Positions 11,759-27,699 of a DNA stretch of 64,000 bases are shown one piece after another. A model generated the notes under the pieces. That model did no database searches, had not been told where the DNA came from, and saw only the letters and a program-made list of their open reading frames with translations. This stretch comes from Erigeron canadensis (lineage: Eukaryota > Streptophyta > Magnoliopsida > Asterales > Asteraceae). Position 1 is the stretch's first letter, and the number at the start of each line of letters is the position of its first letter. A program made the translations under genes and the position numbers. The stretch is from assembly GCF_010389155.1 (NCBI RefSeq), contig NC_057761.1:50962587-51026586 (forward strand), given 5' to 3'.

Positions 11759-12474
11759 TGTTGGCATATGATCATATTATTATAAGTCGCATGTCCGGGA
11801 ATAATTTAAGCCTACAGGGTCACACGAAATGACACGGTAACTCGATAATAACAATTGATATATTAAAGTAATATATTAATTAGTTTGATCACGAAATAAT
11901 TAATTAAACATAATTAAAGGATTAATTATATTTAATTGATTAAAAAGGAGGATTAAAATGTGAAAATTGGAAAGTGGACTTGGACCTAAGTCCATGATAT
12001 GGGACGGCTACATCAAGGCTTTCCAAAGCCTTGATGTTTGCTTAACTTCCAAGTAATTGTTAACCTAATATTACCCTATAAATACAAGGGTTAATTCCAA
12101 GGGTTTCATTCATTCACAAAGCAAATCTTTTCCTCTCTCCCTCTTTTCTTTGTTTCGGCCGAAACACCCTCTCCAAAGGGTTTTCGGTTTTCGATTTTAA
12201 GCTTAAGGGTTTTTAAACAAAGGGTTGTTTAGGTTCGTGATCGGGGTACTAGCATACATTATTCGGGTTGTCTAGTGTGCGATCGTGGAGGGGTTTTGCT
12301 TTAAACCCTAATTATTAATAATAATTTTATTATTATTATCTCAATTGGATCTTTGCATATAAGGTACACATTTCAATTCTCTCTTTGTTAATTAATGTGA
12401 TTACATATATGTTTTGATTTTTTCCGTTGCGCTTATTCGTGATCTTGTATGTTTTATGTGTTCATATTCTAACA
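11759..12474 (+). repeat. Copia 3' LTR
   Basis: It starts TGTTGGCATATG right after the polypurine tract and ends TTCTAACA, so the termini are the TG...CA of LTRs with short inverted ends TGTT/AACA. It is 716 bp long. A likely promoter TATA, CTATAAATACAAGG, lies near 12076, followed by a CT-rich leader (TCTCTCCCTCTTTTC). Only this one LTR is left in the window. Confidence 0.8.
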
Positions 12475-12639
12475 TATGATTTGATATTGCTTATTTTATT
12501 TCTTGTAACTTGCAAATGGGAAATTTGAATAAAGTGACAGCCTATATATTGAGATTAGATATGATTTGAATTTCGTTTGAGGATTTCGTATCGCGATTTG
12601 ACAGTGGGAGGTCTAACATACGTTGTCTTAATCGGGTTC

Positions 12640-12780
12640 GCGTTAAGTAGAAATGTCTATTTCAAATACCCGATGGGGGGAAAACCCCCTACTAATCCGC
12701 CCGAAAACACGACGATCAATAGGTGTAAACCCTGCCTCCTCAGACTTAAACCTGGGTATACTCAAGCCAAGACTTCATAA
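12640..12780 (-). mobile_element. Possible SINE fragment
   Basis: On the minus strand there is a degenerate box-B-like CCCAGGTTTAAGTCTGAGG followed by a C- and G-run segment (GGGTTTTCCCCCCATCGGG) like those in the bodies of plant SINEs. No clear box A, tail or target duplication was seen. The 67-codon ORF over it on the plus strand has no protein-like features. Confidence 0.25.
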
Positions 12781-13377
12781 AAAGACTTCCTATGTACTTC
12801 CCAATTCTTGAAGTTCAAGACCTTCTCACTTGATAACTAGGAAGTATATTGAGATTTATCTAATAGGGGGAGTAAGGGACTTTATTACATTATCTGAGCT
12901 TAGTTTCAACTATTTGTGTTTCTAATATCAAAAAGATATTAATTTCAACACCACCTTTTTGTATCAATAAATTTTAATATCAACTTTACTCTTTAGAACT
13001 CGATTATTCATGCCAGTATCATTTTCCAAAAACTGACAATAGGTCTAGTTCAGCACAACATGCCATGACGGCTATTAACAACTTCTTTCTCGTTCAATCA
13101 GTCTATGAACTATACACGCCTGCCTGTTATAAACGGTTTAAATTCAGTAGATAAGAGCACCCCTAAATCAACTGGAAGACCACCAAACCAAATTTAACGA
13201 AAAGCAAAATGATTTATCAACAAACCAATCTCCAGATTAAAAACTATATACAGTATTGCAGTTGTATTATTGCGATTAACATCTTGATAAAAGAACAAGA
13301 TCCCATGAAATATACTTTTTGATTGACGAATCAAATGCAAGAAAATACCACAGGAAAACATAAAATGAACGAAAATG

Positions 13378-16687
<3,310 letters not shown>

Positions 16688-16807
16688 TTCCCTATAGTCA
16701 AACAGAAATAAAACTTATAATAAACATATCAATGCACAAACACGTAACAGGGAATATAGGTTCTGTAATCAAGCATTTGGTTCAAAACTTAATTTTAAAA
16801 ACTACAT

Positions 16808-16990
16808 TTAACCATCACCAATGGTCAGAGCGTCCTAACGACGTCACAAGAGGTCTCAGTTTCAAACCTTCCTAAGTAATCACCTCGAGAGGAAAGCGTT
16901 CGGAAACAGACAAAACAGTCAAAGACTTTTACGGTTAGGCCGTCCACATATTAGGCAAAGACTTATCCTCCCCAGCCCCATGTAACCTGA
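16808..16990 (+). mobile_element. tRNA-derived SINE in the 5' intron of ATG8
   Basis: A box-A-like ATGGTCAGAGCGTCC at 16822 is followed about 35 bp later by a box-B-like GGTCTCAGTTTCAAACCTT, the spacing of an internal RNA polymerase III promoter. The downstream body (CCTCGAGAGGAAAGCG...GGCCGTCCACATATTAGG) is not tRNA. It is antisense to ATG8 and lies in the probable 5'-UTR intron. Confidence 0.5.
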
Positions 16991-17520
16991 ACAAGAACAA
17001 CCTCTTACATTTACCCGTTTTACTAATATAGTTATTTTAACAAAACACAGTTTTTTTTATCACGATCAAAGTTCAGCCATATTTACACCTTCAAAAAAAA
17101 ATGGCAAAAATCTATATTAAATTGAGTATAATCTTTTCCAATTCTTCATCATCATAAATTCATAATCCAAATACATACAAATTCATTTATACATACAAAT
17201 ATACAATACAAAATATTCATATATAAAATTAACAAACAAAAAAAAGCTGATAGTAATCTTTGAAGTAAGCAACTCGCCAACTCTATATACATCAAAATTA
17301 AAACTTTCAATCATCTATTATATAAAGATGTTAACTTTATAAAAACCCACAAATACCCAACAAAAATTATGCAATTTTTTTGCTCAACAAGAACACAAAC
17401 AGAGACTACATATAATACTATCATCGTTGATTAGAGTAATTAATTAAGATTCTGCAGCGAATAATCAAGAAAAACTAACCTTTTTTTAAATAGGAAATTT
17501 TGATTAGAGAGAGAAACTGG

Positions 17521-19024
17521 ATAGTGGGTATGAATTGATTTTTGGGGATAAATATTACTCGTAGAATATATATAAATAAACTAGTTTGGTTTTTGATCAG
17601 ATTGTTTTTGTACTCCAAAGAAAGAGATTGAAGGGGTTATATTTGTATTTTAGTGCAAGTCGTCTACAACTTTTTATGAATTTGGATTATGTGTTTTGCC
17701 ATTTGACATCGAGACCCTCCAATTATCAGGTTAGATGTCGTGGAATGTTTTAGTTAATGAAAAAACATACTTATGTTCGTACCGAACACGACCATATGTC
17801 TCATTCTTTTGTTTATGTAAATGAATGTTCGATAAGTTTATACATGTAATTTTTTCTTCTTTTATATCATAGTATGGAGTAATACATAAAGCGAAACGAA
17901 CATTATATATACTTCAGATATCTTATGTTTGTTTACGTTATGTGTTTGATGAAAATGAAAAAAAATAGCAAACAAGTATACTCGTGATTGTTTATAAGAG
18001 ACACATTCATGTTTATTGAGTCTTTGTATAGTTCTATTCAAGTGATTAATAATCAGTTTAAACTAAATTATCATTGGGTTTTTGTGGTTAATTTTTTTTA
18101 ATTTATGTCCGGCTTTAATTGTCAGTTTGGTTTTTTTTTTTTTTTTTTTCACTCCTTGAAAAACATTGAAATCACATAATTGAGGTTGTGAATGTTTAAA
18201 GTATTCTAGGCTAGACAAAGATGTATTGTATCTCATTATTTCCATTACTTTATTATTTAAAAGTAGTAAGAGGTTATTTCATTCTATCATTAACATAATT
18301 CACTGATGTTCCAAACAAAGGTTATTTCAGTTACACGAGCTATTTTTAAGCAGAAAGGTAAGATTAGAGGTGCCTAAAAGTAAGAGGGTCCAAAGTTCAG
18401 AAATGAGAATATATATTTTAAAGTTAGAGGTTGAAAATAAAAAAAGAGAAATGAATTGAATAGTATGCTTTTTTTTTTATAATCGATAGTATCAGAAATA
18501 CAAATAGAAATGGGGCTAAGCCAGTGGGGGATATGGTGAATAGGAAAAAGATCTTAACTCTCAAGCTTCTCGCTCATGTTTGGGGGTATTTGTAGCACCG
18601 TGTTTACTCTAGTTGTGAACTTCAAGTTGTTTTCCACGCTGGAGAAATTCATAGCAAACACAGTGGACAACAAAAAGAAGAGATAACTTAAGGTTGCGTA
18701 TAGTTGTAGAAAATGACCATTTCCAATTTTCTACAAAATGGAAATAAAGGACAATTATGAAAACGTGTTCAGCATTAGAATATGCGATTTTCATTTTTCA
18801 TATCAGAAAATTCGAAAGCATGTCCAAATATATACTTGTTGGAAAAAGTTTCTAGGAAACAAGCTAGCAGTGTTTTCTTTTCCTAAACACGACCTAAGAA
18901 TCTTTGAATACAACTTACTTGATCGTGGAAGGTTTATAAATGCTATATGTGAGTATATATATGCGTGAAATGATGAAATGAACAAGAGTATGTGTTATGT
19001 ACATCATTATCTTATATGATTTAG
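17521..19024. other. Intergenic region upstream of ATG8
   Basis: Beyond the likely ATG8 leader no gene is visible. A run of about 20 T lies at 18130-18149. The ORF at 18738-18968 has no recognisable features and I did not treat it as a gene. Earlier exons of the splicing-factor pseudogene that follows were looked for and not found. Confidence 0.4.
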
Positions 19025-21304
19025 GTGGCAATGATGATTCAAAATGTCCGACTTCAACAACTGTTGTCCTCAGACATATGTTCTCTCTTCCAGAAATCAG
19101 GGTAATGTTTAGTAGACATCTTTACTTTTCTTATCTATTCAACCCTGGCCATGAGGTAATTTAGATGGAAAAATGGGTGGCGGGTTGTGTAGGGGTCGAT
19201 ACGTATAGGTTTTAGTTCAGGACAAAACAACTCGTGACTTACAATATCTTTGTGTCATTTCCTTGATTGTTTTCTTAGAAATAAATAAATAAATATATTA
19301 GATATCATACCAGTAATCTAAAATCTGATTAAGCGATGAAGAACGATGTATTTGATAAAAACACTCGTACAGTTCTATAGTTAGCTATATGTTTTTTAAT
19401 TTTATATGTTTTGAAACATGACCTAAAGCAACCCTTTTATAAGTACGTGGGCCGAATTACTTACAATTTATGTGAGGTTTCACATATCAGAATTCTCCTT
19501 TAATTTTCTCAATAATTGCAGGCTAATCCGGACCTTGAATTTGAATTAGAAGCAGATGTTCGAGAGGAATGTTCAAAATTTGGTAGAATTCTATCGGTGA
19601 AGGTATCATGACTTTTTAATAGGGTTGATAAGTTGTCTATTTTCTAGTTTATATGCTGAGTCCTTTGCGCCTCGCTCAGTATTAATCAACTTCTATGCAT
19701 TCTTTTCTTTGGATTTTTTATCTTGATTTTTTGTATAGTTATTTATATGTTTCTCCTTTAGTCATGTTATTGTTTTTTGGTTTCCTTTTGGCTACAATGT
19801 ATTTCTTCATGTTCATCAACTTTTGATATAATCCGACTTCAGTAATCATATTTTACAACAGACATGATTTTATTATAAAAAAGAACCAAGGTAGCTTGTT
19901 TCCAGGGTCAAAAGGTAACCTCCTGATTCGAAGAACCCTAACATGACATGGAGCTGGCGCAAATTGCTAAAAGCTAGGCAGATTGTTCGTGATTTTTTTT
20001 GGTTTGATATTGGTGATGGCAAGACAGCTTCTGCTTGGTTCGATACTTGGAGTACCCAAGGCCCTTTAATAACCTGCTTAACTCCTAGAATGATTTCTAG
20101 TGCCGGTTTTCAACTGAATGCAAGAGTTTCGGACATTATTCAGAATGGCAATTGGAGATGGCCCCCGAAGTGGATTTCCAAATGTCCACTTGTTGTTGTT
20201 CCTTATATAGTTGAAAACAAAAAAGTTGCTATTATGTGGAGGGACAAGAATGGAGTTGTACATGACTTTACGGTTGGGATTGCATGAGAAGATCTTAAGC
20301 CCCGTCAAACACCTATTCCTTGGTTTGATTTGGTTTGGTTCACTCAATGTATCCCTAAACACGCTTTTATGCTTTGGTTAGTAATGAAGAAGAAGCTCAA
20401 AACTCAGGATCTTTTATGTCATTGGGATCTGCAGCATCGGTCTCAAAATGAACCCATGGTTTGTCCTTTTTGTGAGCTGATGCCTGACTCTCATCCTCAT
20501 TTATTTTTCGAGTGTAGTTTCTCCACTCGGGTTTGGACTTTGGTCACGCAAAAAACTGGTATACAAGGTTTATCTTCTAATTGGGATTCTATTATCGCCA
20601 TTGCTAGTTTATTACCAAGGAAAAGAGTTGTTCGTGTCATCATCTTTAAATTGGTTCTTGCAGCGTCGGTCTACTACTTATGGCGAGAAAGGAATGATAG
20701 GATCTTCAAAAAGAAAAAGAAAGCAAGCTTTCAATTGGCTGAGGAAGTGTTGAATACCATTCGTCTTAAGTTGCTTACTTTTAGATTCAAGAAAACGAGC
20801 CAAGTTGAGAAGGCTCTTGAAGTTTGGAATCTTCCTTATTCTCTTGTTAACGAAAAGTAGGTTAATGTGATGCCCTAGTTTGTGTTTGCAATTGGTTAGA
20901 TTATGCGGGCATGGCAAATTAGGTACCATAGTTTTTTTTGGCACAATGGTGCAGTTGTATGTACTAGTCAATATGACTATATGTCAGAGTCAATATGACT
21001 ATATGTCATATTGTCTCAACGTTTTTGAGTAATTTATATAATTCACACGGGGTATAACCTTTTGCCCAAAAAAGAACCCTGGCTACCCATTTGTCACCTA
21101 AGCTGATGTGGTTGTTTGAGTTGTGTTTATTTTGTCTTGTTTAAAATCAGCTTCCGATAATGCGACTATTCACTTGTGTTTAGGTATGCGCGTAGGCAAA
21201 TACATGCTGGTGAAGATGATGGATCTGTGGACCATTATTTGTTAAAGGATCTTGATTTAGATGCTGAAAAAGCGGAGAAAGCTGTTGTTAGATGGGCTTT
21301 CTAA
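19025..21304 (+). pseudogene. Decayed HTATSF1/CUS2-type splicing-factor gene
   Basis: The parent family binds U2 snRNP and carries two RRM domains; the plant member is ELF9-like. Three exon remnants are readable. 19025-19101 encodes DDSKCPTSTTVVLRHMFSLPEIR, preceded by an AG acceptor. 19522-19602 encodes ANPDLEFELEADVREECSK and FGRILSVK, with intact AG and GT borders. 21184-21304 starts GTATGC, then jumps to RRQIHAGEDDGSVDH, the end of the second RRM region. The middle of that exon, which should hold about 30 residues, is deleted, and normal splicing would reach a TAG after three codons. The N-terminal half of the gene is missing. A LINE sits in the intron between the last two remnants. The family name rests on remembered motifs. 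Confidence 0.7.
19888..21067 (+). mobile_element. 5'-truncated LINE (non-LTR retrotransposon) with target duplication
   Basis: The element carries the end of a plant LINE reverse transcriptase ORF from 19943 to 20860 in a single frame, with one in-frame TGA at 20285. It includes WFDTWSTQGPL, VPYIVENKKV and the zf-RVT type segment CPFCELMPDSHPHLFFECSF with its C-x2-C...H...C pattern. An 11-bp direct repeat, AAAAAAGAACC, flanks it (19877-19887 and 21068-21078), marking target-primed insertion. It lies in an intron of the splicing-factor pseudogene in the same orientation. The copy is inactive. Confidence 0.85.
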
Positions 21305-22398
21305 ATGAAGCTTGATAGCAAAGGCATACATGTTTCAAATTGTGAGTTTTGGAATCTGCTTTGTACACAGAGAGTGACGATTTTATCATATTATCAGAGT
21401 AACAATTAAACCCTCAAGGTTTGCAAGTTGAAATAGTTGTTCATAAGTGGAAACAACTAAATTATAGTGCATGCTGAAACGGTTTGGGTAAGACTCGTGG
21501 ACACTGTGTCCATTTGTAAAATCTTACAGGTACAACCTAATGACCCATTGATAATGGGTTAATAAATGAATAAAGAAGAATTGGAATGCAAATTTCTTGT
21601 AAAAGTTAAGTAAAAAAAGTCAACAATATGTAGTAGTGGAAATATATAGGGAAGCATTTATAATCAACCCTTTTTTTTTTACATCGAGATAGGAGTTGAT
21701 AATCAACATTTGAGCTAATTAATTGGAGATTAAGGTTTTGGAATGTTGTATATAGGTTGGTAGATTTTATTGTTACACGTTTTGTTATCTGTATTACACT
21801 AATATACTACATATCGTTTGTATCCAAAACTTTGATCTTATGTTTCGTGATAATATGCGGTTATAATTACTAGCAAGAAATCTATTCTCCGAAACTTATA
21901 TTTTTCTTTTCTTTATTCTCAAAAGGCCAACTCAAACTTTTCAGCTTCCTAAAATTGGGCTTTTATAAGTAAAAGATTAGACCGACAAAACCAAAGCCCA
22001 GGGAAACACTTTCCTAGTTATAACCAATTACAAAACCTACATAGAGAAAACCTATAAAACGGGATGGATCGGATCTCTAACCGCATATAAATCAAAAAAG
22101 CCTAGATAGTTGAGCAATCTGCGATTGGCATCGAAGGAAGCAAAGCAATTCTTCTCTATTTATTTAGGTAATTCGAAATTCTATTATAGATATATATATA
22201 TATATCGATCGATCTATATATATAATTTTTTGGATTGAATTGAAGTATCTATTAATTGGAATTGGAATATATATATATGTAGTTATTTGTTGTACAAAGT
22301 TAACAACTACGCTCGCTCAATCATATATCATTAAGATCATAAATATTTAAGATAGTTAATTTGTTAGTTATTAAATTTGTTTTATTATTAGGACATAT

Positions 22399-23182
22399 AT
22401 GGAAGATTTGAAGCAGCATAGGTTATCTGAGGAGGAGTCCCATCCGCAGTTGAAGAAGAGTAAGTGGGATGTGCGGTTAGAGCAAGATATTAATGTTCAT
22501 CACGTGGACGACGGTGGTGCCAAATTAGCAGACCATATACCTGGCTTGGTATCCGAAATAAATGATAGAAACATAACCCAGCTGGTGGAGGTGGTGAGGC
22601 CTGGTGGCGGTGAACGCTTTTCCAGATTGTTGCAGCTACCTGGAGAATGGTATGATGATCAAATTAAAAGCGGGTGCAAAGATTCTGATATTTCTCAAAT
22701 CCCATCACGCTGATGCTTTTCGCGAGGATTTGCTGGAACATGGATATCCCTCTTTGCTGCTTCCTCCAGCTTGGCTGTCCAATTCTTCTACCGATGATAT
22801 CAAAAACAACATTTGCAATCAGCAGCTGGTGATTGCAACACCTATGCACTTTGCTAGGGGCCTGGCGGATTTTTTTCAACTTGTGATCAATTATGATGAT
22901 GCGGCTTCGTCTTGTTATTATAATTATGCTCGTAAAGTGAGACATGCAGCCAGGAATGGTTGTGCCGTCGCCTTCTTATCAACGCAAGAGGAACGATATG
23001 CTCCCCATCTTGTCAAGGCTTTGGAATTGACTAATCAGGCTGTCCCTGATGATTTGATGGCTCTATCCGATGCTTTCAAGGCCAGGGTTCATGAGATTGC
23101 CAAACCCTTAAAACCAGAATTTAAAAGTCTTTATGAAACTTATTGGCTTGATTTTCCGCCTCCTCCCCATGCATTTGCTTAA
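22399..23182 (+). pseudogene. Decayed PRP5/RH42-type DEAD-box helicase copy
   Basis: The parent is a DEAD-box ATPase acting on U2 snRNP. The first frame (22399-22713) carries NDRNITQLVEV, ERFSRLLQL and GEWYDD. The match then moves to another frame (to 23182) with KILIFLKS, LLEHGYPSLLL, ARGLADFFQLVINYD, GCAVAFLSTQEERYAPHLVKALEL and VPDDLMALSDAFKA. The frame change near 22660 is an indel. The RecA-1 half with the ATP site is missing. The motif normally reading HRVGRTGRAGR has become YARKVRHAARNG, so catalysis would be lost in any case. Upstream there is a TATA-like ATATAAAT (22085), a leader with a possible intron (donor after 22167, acceptor at 22391) and an ATG. It could be transcribed. The start of ORF 1 does not resemble the parent. 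Confidence 0.7.
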
Positions 23183-25078
23183 TTCTATCTCCCAACTGAC
23201 GTAGTTCATTCATTCTATGCAATTTATCTTCTTTTATTTTGTTTTACATAAACATGTTGCATTTATGATATCTGTTCAATTCGGGATGATATCTGTTGAA
23301 TTTGCCATATTTTTATCTTATTACTCGTATATGTTATTAATCAACCGGATAACCATCCGGGTATGAGTAGCAAAATATAAAATAATATTTCTATATTTGA
23401 ATACTTTTAAACCATTTACATGTCATGCCATCTTCGGTCTCAACCCGAGTAATAAATAGTCGTCCCCACAAAAAATCATTACCACATGTTAGTAACTCAA
23501 ACTTGTAAATGCGTTGATTCAACCAACTACAACATTTATTCAATTTACTTGGCTGCCTCAATGGCAATATCTCCCCTTGGATTGTAGAAGAAAGCCAATG
23601 AGACCCGCTCTTCTCTTTAACTAACAACCACACGGTGCAGAAACTGAGGAGAAATACAGAAGACGGATGTAAAGCAGAAAGAAAAAGATAGAAGCAATAA
23701 AGCAGGCTCGACGCCCACAATGAGTTGATCCAGATGATGTATGAGCTATTATTATGTTTCTCTCTTTCTTTTTTGCTAAATAAACTAACTCATTTGAGGG
23801 GTTCAAATCATTGGCTATTAGCTATCTGGGTAGGCCGTGTTCCTGATAACTCGACAAGTGCATTGTAACTAGCCAACTAGGTCTAGATGTTACAAAAATC
23901 TTACTTGTGTACAATGTTTTATTGTATGTTCTGTAGTTGGTTTCAATATTAATAGCCTTGTGTCTCAGACTCTCAGCTGAGAGATAGATTATGTGATAAT
24001 GAATATTATTAAGGCTGTGAAAAATTCAAACTAATACAACTCACGTTTGTTCATGTTTGTTTGCTTAAGTTTTATTACACAAATGAGCAAACACCACCAC
24101 TTGGACGAACACAAGACAAAACACTCCGTCAATTGCTACATCAATTTATTTACCCAACCTAAATATACTACATTTCTAAATATACCAAAATATACCAATA
24201 TACTACATTTCAATACTACAATTCAGTCTACTATACTACATTCCTAAATATACCAATAAAGCTAATACATCTCCCATGACCATTTGAGCTCTTCATGTTT
24301 TTAAATCTATTTTCAAAAAAATGGGTATGAAATGGAACTTTTATTTCGGCAATATACCAGCTAATACATTTCCCGTGACCTTTTGAGCTCTTATTAGTTT
24401 TCAATTCAATTTTAGTTATTTTGGCCAATCAGTTTATTACCCTTTGGTTACAATAGACTTTTGTTGAACAAAGGTAAAGGCACTGAATTAAATTATATTG
24501 TTTATATACTTTGCTACTTCTATTTCGGCAATCATTAAAAAGGTGGGTCATTATGGCCCACTTAGAACTTTGGGCTTCAACTATAAAAATCTAACCAGGC
24601 CTACTTAAGGTGTTTTGTGACTTTGAGTGGAGAGGATGACATTTCGAGTGTGAAATTTGTTACCTTGTCCAGAAAAAGGTGGTCAAACATATGCTCAAGT
24701 TTGTTTGAAATTATAAAACACAACATCATTGTATTACATACTAACTTCTTCATTAGGCACTATAACCTTTTTTTTTTCTTTTTTTTTTTCTTTTTTATAG
24801 AAACGTATAGGAAGCAGGTGCAAGTATATTCGAAGTAAAACGTTAATATCATTAGCAAATGTTGCTATAATGCTATGTGACATTGATAAGATCATTATAC
24901 TGTTTTACATCATACTACAATGCTGATACGCAAAAGAAAAATTTAAGTGTGCCGTATCATATACATGCTATAGTCGGAGGGACGGATTTAAATTTGGTAT
25001 GAAGTAAATTTTTTATGAATATATGATTTAAGATTCAGAGTGTTTGGAACATTGGATGTAGATGAGGGAGAGGGTGAT
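23183..25078. other. Intergenic region, no gene seen
   Basis: Short ORFs on both strands lack protein-like features. Two imperfect direct copies of GCTAATACATCTCCCATGACC...TTTGAGCTCTT lie at about 24262 and 24360. A T-rich tract lies at 24769-24797. Confidence 0.4.
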
Positions 25079-27550
25079 TGTGACATCCGTCACCAAAACC
25101 GGTAATTTATTATAGTCTCTAACTTCAATCCCAAATTTCTTTACTAGTCAATGAGCCTATATAGTATAACAAGTGTTGAAAAGTGGCTTAAAGTCTATAA
25201 TAATAAATTTCAATAATTATATATATAGTAATACTAATAATAGTTTTATTATACTAATAAATTAAAAGTTAAATAAATAAAGCAACAAAAAAAAAGGTGG
25301 AATATACTTGAGAGGAGGGACGACCAAGAAGAAAAAAAAAGGAAAGAAAAGAGAAATTGTATTTATATTAGAACTCTTCTTAAATTATATATTAATATAT
25401 CCTAATTACATTCAAACTCTAAAACACTTATCCTTATAATAAATATAAGTAAATACCTAAACAAAAAAATAAAACTATTTTTTTTTCCTTCTTCTCCTTC
25501 TTGCGTCGACCCAGGGAGAAAAAAAGAGGGAAACCCTCTCAAGATCAAAGCTATAATTTATTGGTAAGCTTAATTATAATTCTTATGAATCTTGATTTAA
25601 ATTACAATTAATAATAAAATTTTAGAGATTATATTCTATTTTTCTCAAGGTATATAAGAAGGAAATCATCAATCTTGGGGTAAATCACTTGTCTTCTCTT
25701 TTTATATATATATATATATAAGCATATCTTTTTATTTATTAATCTTTATTTATAAGTAACCTATGTTGATAAATATATATATTATGGCAAAAATTTATAA
25801 TAATGAATGAAAGGTTTTTTTTAGGGTTAAATCAAAAGCTTGAAATATAAATCATATTAATATTAAAAGTTTACGTATTTATTGTAGCATAATAATTAAT
25901 GTAATTAAAGAAATCCAATTATGAAGGCATGAAAATCATAATAACAGATGTAAATATGTGTTAGAAAGATTTGAAAGTTTATCTATAAATATTTAGTTGT
26001 AATAGTCTTTATAACAGTAAGTTGAGTTATTTCAGAATCTGGACAGATTCGGTTTGTTAACTTTGAAATGTTGTATCTTGGTCATGGGAGATGGTTAAGT
26101 CACGTTTTTGGTGTCTAAAATTAAGTTTAGGAATTATACTTTCTGGTGGAATTGGTTTCGTGTAAAAGCATGAAGTTTAAGGTTGTCAAACGAATTTTAT
26201 AACAAAACTGCGCAGAGCTGAGTTTTCCGAACAGATTTAGGTCGACTTCAAATAGTCATATCTTGGTTGATTTTATGAACTGGAAGTTTAGTTTTTGCCA
26301 GAAACATTTTTAAGATGTTAAGAGTGTACAGTAAAAATTTTTAATTTTCTGCGCGCAAACAGTGAATTTTCTGACTAGTATGTGATTATGGAATTTTTAA
26401 AAATAGTTAACGTGCGAAATAAATTATGTAAAAATTCATATAAGTGTATAACACTCTAAGGTTACAGTGGTTAAGATTTGAAAGCTTGAATTTTTCGTTT
26501 CGTCCTGATAAAAAATAGATAAAGTTACAAAAAATTTCAGTGAATATGAACTTGTAGAAACTAATGGTATATCATTAAAACAAATACACTATATTAAGTT
26601 ATGTGACTTGTAACTTAATAATACATGACAAATCAGTTGTGAATATTTTGAAAGTAGCCATATATGTATATCATCAAATGCAGGTTACAATGAACAGTTA
26701 TTGACCATGTCCATAATTGTAACTTGTACATGTATATGTTGTGTAGATTCTAGTGATCTTTTGGACTTTGCATAACTGCTTTCTAATTGAGGTGAGTTTC
26801 GTGGCCCTTTTTTATTTTATTTCTTTGGGGGAAAATGATGCTCAAAACACTTTTCATTTCTTTACTAGTTGTGCCAAAACATATTTGTTTTCTTGGACAA
26901 GTACGTGTAATTATGAAATGTGTATGCTAGCTTGTTTGTGTTGATTCTATGATGCAATAGATGTCTGTTGATATCTATTGAAGATTATTTGAAATCTATC
27001 CACCAACTTTATACTCCAGCTGGTAGTTGTTGGTATTACAGTGTGTGATTGAGTTGTTGGCAAGTGATGTGATTGAGTTGTTGGCAGGAGTGATGGGGAT
27101 TGTGTTGTTGGATAACTATGATGGCATTGATCCGTATTTGGATTGCATACAGGCTGCTATATGTTTATATTTACACTAATGTCCAAACCTCATATATCAT
27201 GCACAACAAACTCATTTGTATTCCTTTAAATCTACGAACTCACCAACGTTATGTTGACATTTTTGAGCATTCATTTTCAGGTAATAACAATGCTTAAGGA
27301 GATTGAGCATAAGGACTTTATGAAGACTAATAAAGAGATCCTTCATGACTCCTAGTTGCATTTAATCATTGAACTCTATTTGCTATTTGTTACATCTTTT
27401 GCTATTTGAGGCGTGTTGCCTAGACTTATCCCGCTTGTGGGAGTTACATTTATTTGGATTTCATTTAGTATAACTCTATTACAAATTCCATGTGCTATTG
27501 CTATATTTTTTCGTCATATCCTACGATTTCGCCTAAGGTGGGGTGTGACA
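25079..27550 (+). mobile_element. LTR-like unit 1, probable Ty3/Gypsy solo LTR
   Basis: The unit starts TGTGACATCCGTCACC and ends GGTGGGGTGTGACA. It is flanked by GTGAT (25074-25078) and ATGAT (27551-27555), a 5-bp target duplication with one mismatch. TGTGACA...-type ends and a 2.5-kb length suit the LTR of a Ty3/Gypsy retrotransposon. No coding sequence, primer site or polypurine tract accompanies it, so a solo LTR is the simplest reading. It pairs over its whole length with the unit at 27700-30377 in inverted orientation. Confidence 0.6.
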
Positions 27551-27699
27551 ATGATGAAGTGGAAAGGTTTGTGTTTAGGATTCGGAGTGTTTAGGATTCG
27601 AGGATGTTGATGGTGAAGGTGGTTGCTGCGCAGCTGCAGTGGAGGACTGGTGGATCTGGTGGTGGTTGTGGTGGCCTTACGATTTGTGAGGAAGGATAT

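Larger units (their letters stand above)
9830..12474 (+). mobile_element. 5'-truncated Ty1/Copia retrotransposon with 3' LTR
   Basis: Only the end of the reverse transcriptase, the RNase H and the 3' LTR remain. Reverse transcriptase homology starts near 9830 (DFVQNPDEPCVYRR). A one-base deletion near 9880 shifts the frame just before the catalytic region. A polypurine tract, AAGTGGGAG, ends at 11757 and is followed directly by the LTR. About 870 bp of non-coding DNA separate the pol stop from the LTR, which is longer than usual. The 5' LTR, gag, protease and integrase are absent, so the copy is dead. No target duplication can be checked because the 5' end is missing. Confidence 0.9.

Noticed and set aside
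23391..23806. Two hydrophobic ORFs on the minus strand (109 and 61 codons)
   Set aside because: Overlapping frames without motif or splice support; the hydrophobicity reflects T-rich DNA.
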